Translations under genes and position numbers: made by a program
Shown here: positions 52,777 through 62,661 of the stretch, one piece after another
How the letters are laid out: every line of letters starts with the position of its first letter
Position numbering within the stretch: the first letter of the stretch is position 1
The notes under the pieces: generated by a model
Database searches by the model: none
Told to the model about the DNA's origin: nothing
Seen by the model: the letters and a program-made list of their open reading frames with translations, nothing else
Assembly (NCBI GenBank): GCA_017512025.1
Contig: JAFWHH010000009.1
Location: forward strand, 558,001-622,000
Direction of reading: 5' to 3'
Source of the DNA: Clostridia bacterium
GTDB taxonomy: Bacteria > Bacillota > Clostridia > TANB77 > CAG-508
Length of the DNA: 64,000 bases

Positions 52777-53026
52777 ATATTATCCACCATTTTTCCACTT
52801 TAATCCTCCTCGTTATTCTTACAACACAAGACCTAATAATCCTTGTATTGAAGTATCAAATACTGATTGTAAAGGGAAAAATACTGAAAGCGTTTTTTTC
52901 GAAATACTTGGAATAAAACTATATCAAGATGATGTACTAATACTCCTTCTTATTTATTTTCTATATTCTCAAAACACTGATGATTTATTGCTGTACATAT
53001 TACTATTTTCATTAATACTTACATAA
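52769..53026 (+). CDS. unknown 85-aa protein with C-terminal membrane helices
   Basis: An aromatic- and proline-rich N-terminus (MNRYYPPFFHFNPPRYSYN), then VFFEILGIKLYQDDVLILL and two hydrophobic stretches to the end. The F-x-E-I-L-G-I-K-L-x-x-D-D motif is repeated in clostridial small proteins of unknown role. The start is within the last codons of the 123-aa gene. Probably a membrane partner of the two preceding soluble proteins. Confidence 0.7.
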   Translation: MNRYYPPFFHFNPPRYSYNTRPNNPCIEVSNTDCKGKNTESVFFEILGIKLYQDDVLILLLIYFLYSQNTDDLLLYILLFSLILT

Positions 53027-53028
53027 AA

Positions 53029-53055
53029 AAGAGCGTCACAATTGTACGCTCTTAA
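53029..53055. terminator. bidirectional terminator
   Basis: AAGAGCGT (53029-53036) pairs with ACGCTCTT (53046-53053) between the plus-strand operon and mrdA. Confidence 0.8.
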
Positions 53056-55100
53056 AATGATTGATCTTCATAAAAATATGAATCAAATATATCCTTAGCT
53101 ATTTGTGCTGCATATGCTCCATGTGCACCATTTTCAACAATAGCCACAACAGCGATCTCCGGATCGTCAAATGGAGCAAATCCAACAAACCATGCATGTG
53201 TTTTCTTACCTGCTTGAGCAGATCCTGTTTTTCCTCCAACTGTTACTGCTGAATCTTTAAATACAGAATATGCTGTACCGCCAGATTCTGTTGTAACATT
53301 TTTCATACCTTCCATTACAGTTCTAACATTGTCTTCATCAAACACTTTTTCTTCAGAATTAGAATCATCTATTCCGAGTAAGTTATTAACATATTTATTA
53401 ATCTCATCTTTTGATATCTCCGTTCCATCTGCATTTCTAACAGCCTTTATTGTTGTTACATCTATTTGATGACCACCATTTACTAATATACTTATATATT
53501 TAGCCATTTGAATTGGAGTAGCATTATTATAACTTTGTCCAATTGAAGCAGAAAGTGTTTCTCCTAAATACCACTCTCTATTTTCCTCTTCAGCTCTTGC
53601 CCTACTAGCAATATTACCACTTGATTCGCTTGGAAGCTCTATTCCGGTTTTTCTTCCAAGACCAAAATAACTTGCATAATTTGATAAATTATCTATACCA
53701 AGTCTATTACCAACTTCGTAGAAAAAACAGTTGCAAGAATGCTCAATTGCTTCCTTAACATTTAGTGCACCATGACCACCCTTATATTTTGTGTAATACC
53801 AACATACTGGTTTATGTGCATATGGGTAAATACCACTACAGTTTATTCTCTCACCAGTTGATATTTTCCCAGTCTCTAATCCAGCCATTGCTGTGACCAT
53901 TTTAAATGTTGATCCTGGAGCATAAGCTCCACTTATTGCTCTATTATATAAAGCCTGTTCATCGTTATACTCTTTATACTTTTCACTACTAATTCCATTT
54001 ACAAATAGTTGAGGTTCAAAATCAGGATAACTTGCTAATGCTAGTATTTCTCCTGTTTTTGTATTCATAACAACAACCGCACCAGCAGTAGCTTCACTTC
54101 TTTCAGCATAACCACCATTAGCAATTTTCTCGATATCGTCTTTTAATGCTTTTTCGGCTACAGCTTGAATGTCTGCATCAATTGTTAATTGAACATCAGC
54201 ACCAACAATTGGCTCTTTAGTAATATATTCACCTGTTATATTACCATTAACATCCATATCTATTTGTCTAACACCATTTTGTCCTCTAAGATATTTTTCA
54301 AATACATATTGTATACCGGTTTTACCAATTAAATCATTATCTGCATAGCCTTCATTTTTATCCAGCTCTTCTTGGGTGATTTTTCCACAATACCCTAATA
54401 AGTGAGATGCTAATGTTCCATAGTTATATGTAACAACTGGTGTAGTTACTATATCTATTCCAAAAAAATTACTATTTTGTTCACTAAATATTAGTACTGA
54501 GTTTTTACTGATATTGTTAGCAATTTCAACTGGTCTTACATTACTATAACCTTTTTGCGTTATTTCATATCTGATTGCCATTATTTTTCTAGCATCTTGT
54601 ATGTCATCAATTTGAATTTGATACTTATCCTTAAGAGCATAAAAACACTGCTCTGCAGTATATTCTTCTTTTAGATTGTTATTTTTCTTCCATCTTTTAA
54701 TTGACTCTTCACTATCTGTTGAATAACCAAATGGTTCAACCGTTAAAATTAAATTGTCCACGTATTTATCACCATTTGATTCTAATACATTTATAATATT
54801 TAAAATGTTATCATTTAACTGACCATTATCAGTTGTTGTTCTGTATAAATTAAGAGTAAATCCTGTACTTGTTGTCACAAGTTTTACACCATTTGCATCA
54901 AGAATTTCGCCTCTATCAGCACGTATCACTGTTTCTCTTGTTAATCTTGAACTTGATAAAACACGATATTCGTCACCATGTACAAGCTGAAGATTTATAA
55001 GCTGACACATCAAAATAAAGCCAATTACAAGAACAATGGCTGTAAGTATGTTAAATCTTAAGTTAGAGCTTCTTCTATTATTGTCTTCCAATTGACTCAC
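53052..55100 (-). CDS. mrdA: penicillin-binding protein 2 (elongasome transpeptidase)
   Basis: A 682-aa class B PBP. One N-terminal transmembrane helix (about 15-38), dimerisation domain, then the transpeptidase with catalytic GSTFKMV (SxxK), HSCNCFF (SxN) and GGKTGSAQAG (KTG). It cross-links side-wall peptidoglycan with the RodA/MreBCD complex. It is the last gene of the mreB-mreC-mreD-mrdA operon; rodA is not seen here. Confidence 0.95.
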   Translation of the reverse strand: MSQLEDNNRRSSNLRFNILTAIVLVIGFILMCQLINLQLVHGDEYRVLSSSRLTRETVIRADRGEILDANGVKLVTTSTGFTLNLYRTTTDNGQLNDNILNIINVLESNGDKYVDNLILTVEPFGYSTDSEESIKRWKKNNNLKEEYTAEQCFYALKDKYQIQIDDIQDARKIMAIRYEITQKGYSNVRPVEIANNISKNSVLIFSEQNSNFFGIDIVTTPVVTYNYGTLASHLLGYCGKITQEELDKNEGYADNDLIGKTGIQYVFEKYLRGQNGVRQIDMDVNGNITGEYITKEPIVGADVQLTIDADIQAVAEKALKDDIEKIANGGYAERSEATAGAVVVMNTKTGEILALASYPDFEPQLFVNGISSEKYKEYNDEQALYNRAISGAYAPGSTFKMVTAMAGLETGKISTGERINCSGIYPYAHKPVCWYYTKYKGGHGALNVKEAIEHSCNCFFYEVGNRLGIDNLSNYASYFGLGRKTGIELPSESSGNIASRARAEEENREWYLGETLSASIGQSYNNATPIQMAKYISILVNGGHQIDVTTIKAVRNADGTEISKDEINKYVNNLLGIDDSNSEEKVFDEDNVRTVMEGMKNVTTESGGTAYSVFKDSAVTVGGKTGSAQAGKKTHAWFVGFAPFDDPEIAVVAIVENGAHGAYAAQIAKDIFDSYFYEDQSF

Positions 55101-55105
55101 CTTTC

Positions 55106-55639
55106 TTAAAAATATTTAGTAATTGTATCATTTCCATTAAATGTGTCATCTACGATTATTCCAGTTCTGCTTATAACTGGATATAGAATAATTATTAATA
55201 AAGCATTAAATAATAACTCTATAGCTAAAGTTGTTATAAACTGAACAAATCCCATTTGTGATGAAAAAAACAAGTATCTATAACACACACGTAGTAACTC
55301 ATATGCACCGGTTGTTATTGAACTCATTATCATTAAAGTAATCTTACTATGCTTAGGGAATCTTTTCTGTAGTATTTCTCCAGAATATCCAATAAGTGTG
55401 AATAACACCGCAGATATGCCTACTGAATCCGAAAATAAAAAGTCAGTAAACAGTCCAATCACAAATCCCATTATTTGTCCAATTTTTGAATTTGTATTTA
55501 ATCCAATAAACAACACTAAAACAACAAATAAATTTGGCTGAACTCCTCTTATATTGAACCAACTAAAAAAATTTGCTTGCAAAAAATATATTAGAAAATA
55601 TGCTATTATGAAGTATAGAATTATTCTAGCTTTTTTCAA
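55106..55639 (-). CDS. mreD: rod-shape protein MreD
   Basis: A 177-aa polytopic membrane protein with five to six helices. FSWFNIRGVQPNLFVVLVLF near the start and GEILQKRFPKHS in the middle fit MreD. It lies 5 bases before mrdA and 10 bases after mreC, so it is assigned mainly on operon position together with the hydrophobic profile. Confidence 0.9.
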   Translation of the reverse strand: MKKARIILYFIIAYFLIYFLQANFFSWFNIRGVQPNLFVVLVLFIGLNTNSKIGQIMGFVIGLFTDFLFSDSVGISAVLFTLIGYSGEILQKRFPKHSKITLMIMSSITTGAYELLRVCYRYLFFSSQMGFVQFITTLAIELLFNALLIIILYPVISRTGIIVDDTFNGNDTITKYF

Positions 55640-55649
55640 TTTGGTCCTC

Positions 55650-56471
55650 CTATTTTTTATTCTTTATAACAACAATATTACTTAAATTATCAAAGTCAAC
55701 AGCTACATCTATATACACATATCTGTTAGTTTTATTTTGAGTATTAACTATCTCTCCTACTTTTCCAATATTAATATTTTTAGGATAAATTCCACCTAAA
55801 CCAGATGTAATAATTGAATCACCTTCATTAATTACTACATCATTATCAATATATGTTCCTTTAACTCTCTTATTAGTATCTAACTGACCTCTTGCAACTA
55901 AGCTCTTCTCAGAGTTTGCTATAAATCCACTTACAACACTTGCTGTGTCAACAATTGTTTGTACTTTTGATGAACTACTTTCTACAGAAACAACATATCC
56001 AACTAAACCTTTTTCAGCAACAACTGTCATTCCTGGTTTAATTCCATCATCGCTTCCTAAATTAATAACCAATACTTTACTATAATTTGAAAAATCTTTT
56101 TGAATAACGTATCCTGGTACAATTTCAAATTCTTTGTAATTTTCAGCCAATCCTAATTGCTCTTTTAAAGTTTTATTTTCCGCTTCGTAGGCAATCAGTT
56201 TTTGGTTGTCTTCTTTTAATCTTTCATTTTCTTTCTTTAGCTCTTCATTCTCTTTTTGAACAGATTCTAAAGATGAAAAGTATTCATCATTACCTTTAAT
56301 CTTATTACTTAAATTTATAAATCCATTTTGTACAGATCTTGAAACCTTTACAAATGGGCTTGTAATTTTTCCAACTATATTTTGATCTAAATTTGTACAA
56401 ATAACTAAAAAGATGAGAATTAATATGGTTATAATAAACCCTACTTTTCCATTTTTACCATCTTTATTCAT
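55650..56471 (-). CDS. mreC: rod-shape protein MreC
   Basis: A 273-aa protein: one transmembrane helix (VGFIITILILIFLVICTN), a coiled coil (KENEELKKENERLKEDNQ), then the beta-barrel domain with DDGIKPGMTVVAEKGLVGYV and ITSGLGGIYPKNINIGKVG. It links MreB with extracytoplasmic PBPs. Normal length. Confidence 0.95.
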   Translation of the reverse strand: MNKDGKNGKVGFIITILILIFLVICTNLDQNIVGKITSPFVKVSRSVQNGFINLSNKIKGNDEYFSSLESVQKENEELKKENERLKEDNQKLIAYEAENKTLKEQLGLAENYKEFEIVPGYVIQKDFSNYSKVLVINLGSDDGIKPGMTVVAEKGLVGYVVSVESSSSKVQTIVDTASVVSGFIANSEKSLVARGQLDTNKRVKGTYIDNDVVINEGDSIITSGLGGIYPKNINIGKVGEIVNTQNKTNRYVYIDVAVDFDNLSNIVVIKNKK

Positions 56472-56485
56472 TATAATCTCCTATA

Positions 56486-57526
56486 TTATCTATGTCTTCT
56501 TGAATTAACAAAAACATTCTTTAGCTTGTCAATATCAGCCAATGTTTTTCCTGCCCCTCTTACAACACAATTTAATGGCTCTTCTGCAATATAAACAGGC
56601 ATTCCTGTGTGATCTATTAGAAGCTTATCAATATTTTGTATAAGAGCTCCTCCTCCAGATAAGATGATTCCCTTTTCCATTATATCTGATGAAAGCTCTG
56701 GTGGAGTCTTCTCTAAAGTTAATTTAACCAAATCAATAATTTTCATAACAGATGCACTCATGGCAGCCAAAATTTGTGATGAATATAAAGTAACCGTTCT
56801 TGGAAGTCCCGTTGCATAATCTCTACCTCTAACCTCCATAGACATATCAGTCATTAATGGTTTTGCACAACCAATAGTTTTCTTTATTTCTTCAGCAGTT
56901 GTTTCTCCAATTGCTAAATTAAGCTCTCTTTTTACGTAGTTAATAATATCTTCATCAAGTTCATCACCTGCAGTTTTGATTGAATAACTAACAACTATAC
57001 CTCCTAAAGAAATAACCGCAACTTCAGTTGTTCCGCCACCAATATCAACAATGATATTTCCACTAGGCTCAGCAACATCTATATTGGCACCAATAGCAGC
57101 AGCCATCGGCTCTTCAATTAAATAAACCTCTCTTGCGCCAGCTTGTAATACTGATTCTTGAACAGCTCTTTCTTCAACTTCCGTTATTCCAAAAGGAACG
57201 CCAACAACAACCCTAGGCTTTGTTATATTATACTTTCTACATACTCTTGAAAGTATATCTTTTAACATCAACTGGGTTGCTGTAAAATCAGCAATAACAC
57301 CATCTTGTAATGGTCTTACTGCTTTAATATTTTCAGGAGTTCTTCCAAGCATGTCCCTTGCTTCAAATCCAGTTGAAAGAACTGCTCCTGTCTTTTTATT
57401 TATTGCAATAACTGAAGGCTCATTTAAAACGATTCCTTTACCTTCAATTGTAACTAACGTATTTGCCGTTCCTAAGTCTATTCCAATATCCTTTGATACT
57501 ATCTTAAATAGGTTAAATTTAAACAT
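56486..57526 (-). CDS. mreB: rod-shape actin homologue MreB
   Basis: A 346-aa actin-like ATPase. Phosphate loop IGIDLGTANTLV, second loop IVDIGGGTTEVAVISLGG and adenosine motif IILSGGGALI are intact. The start follows AGAGGAG. It overlaps the radC end by 8 bases, an unusual tight coupling. Directs side-wall synthesis, consistent with a rod-shaped cell. Confidence 0.97.
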   Translation of the reverse strand: MFKFNLFKIVSKDIGIDLGTANTLVTIEGKGIVLNEPSVIAINKKTGAVLSTGFEARDMLGRTPENIKAVRPLQDGVIADFTATQLMLKDILSRVCRKYNITKPRVVVGVPFGITEVEERAVQESVLQAGAREVYLIEEPMAAAIGANIDVAEPSGNIIVDIGGGTTEVAVISLGGIVVSYSIKTAGDELDEDIINYVKRELNLAIGETTAEEIKKTIGCAKPLMTDMSMEVRGRDYATGLPRTVTLYSSQILAAMSASVMKIIDLVKLTLEKTPPELSSDIMEKGIILSGGGALIQNIDKLLIDHTGMPVYIAEEPLNCVVRGAGKTLADIDKLKNVFVNSRRHR

Positions 57527-58211
57527 TATTAACTCCTCTTTTCAAAAAAATACTTTCATACCCTCCATCGCCAATAACAATATGATCTATAAATTCTATT
57601 CCCATTATTTTCGATGCTTTTTCTATTCTTTCGGTTATCTCAAAATCAGCAAAACTCGGCTCAGGATCTCCGCTTGGATGATTATGTATAAGTATAAATT
57701 TTGGAGCTCCAATTTTAATTGCTTCAGCCAATATATCTTTTGGATTTACCTGAGCAGATGTCGTACCACCATATGAAATATCGACAATTTTAATAATAAT
57801 ATTTCTTGTATTAAGTAGTACTAATTTAACAACCTCTCTTTTTTCAAATTTAAGTTCATCCATAAAAACGTTTGCTACATCTTTTGTATTTTTTATCTGA
57901 ATCTTTGTATCATTTATTGGTCTAGACATCCTTTTGGTTAATTCACATACAGCTTTAAGCTCAATTGCTTTAACCTTACCAATTCCTTGAATATTCATAA
58001 ATTCTGCAAGTGTTATATCCTGTAATTCTTTTAAATTATTATTAATTTTAGAGAGAATCATATTAGATATATCAATCGCAGTATGTTCTTTTGTTCCATT
58101 CTTAATTATTATTGCCAATAATTCAGAATTTGATAACATTTTTTCCCCATACAATTCTAATTTTTCGTATGGTCTTTCCGTTACAGGAAGCTCTTTTATT
58201 TTAAGTTTCAT
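57519..58211 (-). CDS. radC: RadC/JAMM family protein
   Basis: A 230-aa protein. The N-terminal HhH domain (FMNIQGIGKVKAIELKAVCEL) is followed by the JAMM domain with ILIHNHPSGDPEPSFAD (metal-binding His/His/Asp). The start at 58211 has AAAGGG 7 bases upstream; a slightly earlier in-frame ATG lacks an SD. RadC role is uncertain despite the name. It lies before mreB as in Bacillus, where maf usually precedes it; here a DUF4321 gene does. Confidence 0.94.
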   Translation of the reverse strand: MKLKIKELPVTERPYEKLELYGEKMLSNSELLAIIIKNGTKEHTAIDISNMILSKINNNLKELQDITLAEFMNIQGIGKVKAIELKAVCELTKRMSRPINDTKIQIKNTKDVANVFMDELKFEKREVVKLVLLNTRNIIIKIVDISYGGTTSAQVNPKDILAEAIKIGAPKFILIHNHPSGDPEPSFADFEITERIEKASKIMGIEFIDHIVIGDGGYESIFLKRGVNNV

Positions 58212-58256
58212 AAAAGCCCTTTCTGCCCCCATAACCCCTATATTAATAAGAAAAAA

Positions 58257-58517
58257 TTATATACATTTTCTATAAATAATAATAGCTACTATCATTCCTA
58301 TAATACTTGAAATATTTAATTTAATTAATAGTGAGAAAGATAATTTAATAACACTTAAATCAAGTGTTAATGGCTCTGTTAAACCAAACTCTTGACCATA
58401 TGCAAGCCACCATAAACTACCTGACTTACCTGCAAGCTCTCCTAATAATCCTCCAACTACTATTCCTGATAGAATAAATACAATTAAAATCCAAATACTT
58501 TTATCTCTTGTTGACAT
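58257..58517 (-). CDS. DUF4321 membrane protein
   Basis: An 86-aa protein with two hydrophobic helices (about 8-28 and 60-82). MSTRDKSIWILIVFILSGIV and the middle FGLTEPLTLDLSVIKLSF are the DUF4321 pattern, a clostridial family usually next to radC/mreB. Function unknown; probably part of the cell-shape operon. Confidence 0.85.
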   Translation of the reverse strand: MSTRDKSIWILIVFILSGIVVGGLLGELAGKSGSLWWLAYGQEFGLTEPLTLDLSVIKLSFSLLIKLNISSIIGMIVAIIIYRKCI

Positions 58518-58602
58518 GTTTAATTTCCTCCTATTATATCTTTTAAACCTTCCACATTATATCGTGTTATCACCTTTTTTTCAATACCTCAAAATCAAAA
58601 AA

Positions 58603-58632
58603 ATAAAGAGATAGAAAGCCTATCTCTTTACT
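58603..58632 (-). terminator. terminator of the D,D-carboxypeptidase gene
   Basis: AAAGAGATAG-AAAGC-CTATCTCTTT (58605-58629), with an A/T-rich tail on the minus strand. Confidence 0.78.
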
Positions 58633-58656
58633 ACATATACATATGACATTATATTG

Positions 58657-59913
58657 TTATAAAATATTCGTTGCTTCCCTTAAGCATTTTTTAAAATAAT
58701 CTATAAAACTTTTTCTTTGAATTTCGTTATCAAAATAAATATTCATTTTTTCTAATAACTCATTTTTAACATATATATTAATTTCTCCTAACTTATTACC
58801 TTTATATACAGGAGCCTCATAATTATATATTGCATTAATTATTATTTTTATATTATTAATATCTGATTTGTTTACTATGATATTTTTGTTGTTAATGTTA
58901 TCTCTTTTTATATTAATATTTTTATCTTTTGCTCTATTTATATTTATTCTACTTATATTAATATTTTTCCAATTATTAAACTCTTCTATCAACAGCTCTT
59001 CCACATTTACTTTTTCATAATTATTAAAAATATATTTTATTAATTTTATGCTATCGCTTGTTCTATCTTTTTTAGTATCTGCTTGTATAACAACAGTAAT
59101 AATATCCATCTTATCATTTTTTACCGCTGTTACCAAACATCTTCCAGCATTATTTGTAAATCCTGTTTTAACTCCATATACACCAGGATAATTTCCAAGC
59201 AACTCATTGGTATTACAAATATTTCTTGGATATCCATTAATAGTTATTGTACAATTTTTAGTGCTAACTATTTTAGAAAAAATTTCATTTTTTAAAGCAT
59301 AATCTGCTAGTATCGCAAGTTCATATGCTGTTGTGTAATGATTTGGATCATCAAGACCATGTGGTGTAACGAAATGAGTACTTTTTAAATTTAATTCCTT
59401 TGCCTTATTATTCATTAGCTCGGCAAAGTTTTCCACACTTCCAGCAACGTATTCTGCAAGTGCTACTGCAGAATCATTTCCGGATCTGAGCATAAGTCCA
59501 TATAGTAAATCATTAACTGTTATCTTATCTCCTTTTTTTAATTTTAATTTAGATCCACCCGTACCTGCTGCTTTTTGCGATATCTCAACTACTTCATTTA
59601 GCTTACAATTTTCTATAACAATAATCGCCGTCATTATTTTGGTAGTAGATGCCATTGCTGTTTTCTTATTTTCGTCCTTCCCCCATATAACTCTTCCAGA
59701 CTCTCTATCATATGCAACTGCTATTCTAGAATTAAGATTTATATCTTCATCTATATTATTAGAAGATACAATTAAACTTTCTATGTCATCTGACTCTTCA
59801 TCAATTTCATCATCTGCAAAAGAATAATTAGATATAATAGTATAATAAAAAAATAAAACTATTATTGTAACAACCACAAATATTTTTTTCTTCAAATAAA
59901 TCACCTTGTTCAA
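58657..59913 (-). CDS. D-alanyl-D-alanine carboxypeptidase (DacF-like)
   Basis: A 418-aa low-molecular-weight PBP. Signal peptide (first 30 residues), then catalytic MASTTKIM (SxxK), RSGNDSAVAL (SxN) and YGVKTGFTNNAGRC (KTG). The C-terminal 130 residues are Asn/Ile/Lys-rich and only partly like the usual PBP5-C domain. The annotated start is a TTG; AAGGTGA is better placed for the TTG at 59895. A sporulation (DacF) or vegetative (DacA) role cannot be told. Next to yitT. Confidence 0.9.
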   Translation of the reverse strand: MNKVIYLKKKIFVVVTIIVLFFYYTIISNYSFADDEIDEESDDIESLIVSSNNIDEDINLNSRIAVAYDRESGRVIWGKDENKKTAMASTTKIMTAIIVIENCKLNEVVEISQKAAGTGGSKLKLKKGDKITVNDLLYGLMLRSGNDSAVALAEYVAGSVENFAELMNNKAKELNLKSTHFVTPHGLDDPNHYTTAYELAILADYALKNEIFSKIVSTKNCTITINGYPRNICNTNELLGNYPGVYGVKTGFTNNAGRCLVTAVKNDKMDIITVVIQADTKKDRTSDSIKLIKYIFNNYEKVNVEELLIEEFNNWKNINISRININRAKDKNINIKRDNINNKNIIVNKSDINNIKIIINAIYNYEAPVYKGNKLGEINIYVKNELLEKMNIYFDNEIQRKSFIDYFKKCLREATNIL

Positions 59914-59934
59914 ATATATGAATAAAAAAATATT

Positions 59935-60777
59935 TTATTCTGTAAAACCTCTTCCCAGAGTCTCAATTGCATCAGTTGTTACAATAAAAGCAGACGAATC
60001 AATTTCCCTAATTAATAATTTTATCTCTGCAATTTCCTTTCTTGAAGCAACACAAAAAAGCATTGTTTTATCTTCATTTGAGTACATTCCTTTAGAGTAT
60101 ATTCCAGTTGTACCACGCTTTACTTTTGTTCCAATCTCTTTCGATATTTCTTTATATTTATCTGAAATAATAAACATTACTTTTGTAAAATAAAAACCTT
60201 CAAATACGATATCAATCATCTTTCCCATCAGATAAATTGCAATAACTGAATACAAACCAATTTCAATTTCCTTAAAGAATAAAACATTCATTATAATAAT
60301 AATTGTATCCGCAATAATTATTATTCTGCTACTTCGATATTTTTTATTAAATGAACGTATTATATATGAAAGTAAATCTGTTCCTCCAGTCGATGCTCCA
60401 GCTTTCAAAATAATTGCCGTACCAATTCCCATTAGTATTCCACCACAAACACACGCTAAAAATCTATCTGCCGTCACATAGCCAAATCTTTCGAATATAT
60501 TAATTCCAATAGATAATAAAAAAGTACCCGTTATAGATTTAAATAATAGTCCTTTGTTAATTCTAAAAAATGCAAATAACAACAAAGGAATATTTAAAAT
60601 AATAATTACATTTCCAGCAGGATATTTCCACAAATAATAAACAATCGTAGCAAGTCCTGAAAATCCACCAGTTGATAATTTATTAGGTAATAAAAAATTA
60701 GCTGTTGAAATTGACATTAGAGACGTTCCAAGAAAAATACAAAGATATTCCTTTATTATTTTTATTAATTTATTCAT
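59935..60777 (-). CDS. YitT family membrane protein
   Basis: A 280-aa protein: five to six N-terminal helices (YitT_membrane; NFLLPNKLSTGGFSGLATI, GASTGGTDLLSYI) and a C-terminal DUF2179 domain (FIISDKYKEISKEIGTKVKRG, TTGIYSKGMYS). Function unknown in this family. It stands alone between the carboxypeptidase and a hairpin. Confidence 0.92.
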   Translation of the reverse strand: MNKLIKIIKEYLCIFLGTSLMSISTANFLLPNKLSTGGFSGLATIVYYLWKYPAGNVIIILNIPLLLFAFFRINKGLLFKSITGTFLLSIGINIFERFGYVTADRFLACVCGGILMGIGTAIILKAGASTGGTDLLSYIIRSFNKKYRSSRIIIIADTIIIIMNVLFFKEIEIGLYSVIAIYLMGKMIDIVFEGFYFTKVMFIISDKYKEISKEIGTKVKRGTTGIYSKGMYSNEDKTMLFCVASRKEIAEIKLLIREIDSSAFIVTTDAIETLGRGFTE

Positions 60778-60783
60778 AAAACA

Positions 60784-60826
60784 AAAATCACCTTTAATGT
60801 AATTATTTACATTAAAAGTGATTTTA
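60784..60826 (-). terminator. terminator of the radical SAM gene
   Basis: 19-bp near-perfect stem (60784-60802 with 60807-60825). Confidence 0.8.
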
Positions 60827-60829
60827 TTC

Positions 60830-61873
60830 TTAATTAAGTGCTCTTGTTAATGAAGTTATTTTAAACTTTCCTCTTTTAATTTTATAGTTAGCCTTTACAA
60901 TTAAATTCGTATCATAGATTTCATCAATTTTTTCTACATTACATCTCTTATGACCTACGATATTATTTATGTCATATGGATTTGCATCTATTTGTACATC
61001 CTTAACTTTCATATTTATTTTCTTAATTTTATTAGAGATTGAATCATACCACATAGCAGACTCAACAAGTTGTCTAAATGCTGGATGATATGGACCAGCA
61101 ACAACCTGGCTATTTTTATCATTTGGATCTGTTATTTCAGATGTGTTTTGAAGTCCAATTCTAATTACTCTAATATGTTTCTTATTAAATAAAGTTAATA
61201 AATCTTTTGAAGTCTCTACTGCTTGATTCAAAGATAATGGTTTATACTCGCCAGCCTCGTAATCTTTTTCTAATTGTGTACCATTTATTACAAGTACCGG
61301 ATATATTCTAACAATTTTAGGCTTTAATTTAATTAAATCCTTAGCTGTTTTTAATTCATCATTTTTTGTACTTTCTGGTAATCCAACCATCATCTGATGA
61401 CCCAATGTAAATCCAAATTTTCTAATCAATTTAGATGCTCTTTTTACATCTTCAAAAGTATGCTCCCTTTGGGCTCTTTTTAAAATGTAGTCACTTGAAG
61501 ATTGAACTCCAAGTTCAATTGTTTTAACACCATATTTTTTTAGTCTTTTTAATATTTCTTTATCAATGTAATCAGGTCTGGTTGATAGTCTAATACTATC
61601 AACTTTATTATCCTTAACATATTCATACGCAACAGAAAGGAGCTCTTCTTGTTTCTCTGGTTCAATACCAGTAAAACTTCCACCGAAAAAAGCTACTTCA
61701 ATATAATTATCTTCTTTTCTAAAATTACGAAGATAATAGTCAATTGTTTTCCTAACATCATCCGCAGTAACCATTTTAGTTTGTCCGCTAATCTTTCTTT
61801 GATTACAAAAAACACAATCATGTGGACATCCAAGATGTGGAACAAAGATTGGAATGATATATTCTTTTTTCAT
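60830..61873 (-). CDS. radical SAM protein, Elp3-like
   Basis: A 347-aa radical SAM enzyme with cluster motif CPHDCVFCNQRKISG, then VAFFGGSFTGIE, STRPDYIDKEIL and ELGVQSSSDYIL, as in the Elp3/clostridial radical SAM group. No GNAT domain follows, so it is not full Elp3. The reaction is unknown; related proteins act on tRNA. It sits 34 bases after rnc, where Clostridia have it between rnc and smc. Confidence 0.87.
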   Translation of the reverse strand: MKKEYIIPIFVPHLGCPHDCVFCNQRKISGQTKMVTADDVRKTIDYYLRNFRKEDNYIEVAFFGGSFTGIEPEKQEELLSVAYEYVKDNKVDSIRLSTRPDYIDKEILKRLKKYGVKTIELGVQSSSDYILKRAQREHTFEDVKRASKLIRKFGFTLGHQMMVGLPESTKNDELKTAKDLIKLKPKIVRIYPVLVINGTQLEKDYEAGEYKPLSLNQAVETSKDLLTLFNKKHIRVIRIGLQNTSEITDPNDKNSQVVAGPYHPAFRQLVESAMWYDSISNKIKKINMKVKDVQIDANPYDINNIVGHKRCNVEKIDEIYDTNLIVKANYKIKRGKFKITSLTRALN

Positions 61874-61907
61874 ATTAACTCCTCCTTTCTGATTAGTTTT
61901 TATATTA

Positions 61908-62582
61908 TTACTTTATCTTTGTTAAAGCATTTTTAGCAGCATCCATCTCTGCTGATTTTTTATTTTTACCAGAGCCTTGAGCTAAGACTTTACCATTACA
62001 TGATACCTCAGCTACAAAGCTTTTATCATGATCTGGACCAACTTCATTAATAATATTATATTTAATTTCTACTGATCCATGTACTTGTAATTTTTCTTGT
62101 AAAACTGTTTTATAATCTTTCATTCCTACATGAGCGCTTGCTTTTTTTATTTCATCTTTTAAATTTTCAATAATAAATTTTTCCGCCTGCTCTAGTCCTG
62201 CATCAAAATAAATAGCTGCAATAACAGCCTCAACACTATCAGCTAAAATAGCTGGTCTTACTTCATTGTTTCCAGACTTTTGACTTTTACCTAAATATAA
62301 GAAATCACTAAAATTATGCTTTTTTGCAACTTTATATAAGCTGTCTTCGCAAACAACTGTAGCTCTAACTTTAGTCATTTCTCCTTCTTTTAACTTTGGA
62401 TAATTTTCATATATGTATTTACTAGAAATGTACTCTAATATACTGTCACCTAAAAACTCTAATTTCTCATTACTTTCAATCTTGTTTTCGTATGCGTATG
62501 AAGTATGAGTTAGAGCTTGTTTTAGAATTGCTTCATCCTTGAAATAATATCCAATACTTTCTTCCAAGTTTCTAAAATCCAT
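61908..62582 (-). CDS. rnc: ribonuclease III
   Basis: A 224-aa double-strand-specific endoribonuclease for rRNA processing. Catalytic motif NEKLEFLGDSILEY, the second acidic site ADSVEAVIAAIYFDAG, and a C-terminal dsRBD (DYKTVLQEKLQVHG, GSGKNKKSAEMDAAKNAL). Normal length. Operon-order acpP-rnc as usual, though a hairpin separates the two. Confidence 0.96.
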   Translation of the reverse strand: MDFRNLEESIGYYFKDEAILKQALTHTSYAYENKIESNEKLEFLGDSILEYISSKYIYENYPKLKEGEMTKVRATVVCEDSLYKVAKKHNFSDFLYLGKSQKSGNNEVRPAILADSVEAVIAAIYFDAGLEQAEKFIIENLKDEIKKASAHVGMKDYKTVLQEKLQVHGSVEIKYNIINEVGPDHDKSFVAEVSCNGKVLAQGSGKNKKSAEMDAAKNALTKIK

Positions 62583-62604
62583 TTTTACCTCCTACCATAG
62601 AATA

Positions 62605-62640
62605 GAAAAAAACGAAAGAGCATAACTCAACTCTTTCATT
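62605..62640 (-). terminator. terminator or attenuator after acpP
   Basis: GAAAGAG (62614-62620) pairs with CTCTTTC (62631-62637), 20 bases after the acpP stop, with an A/T tail; may lower rnc expression relative to acpP. Confidence 0.65.
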
Positions 62641-62661
62641 TTAAATCTTTTATCCTTTGAA

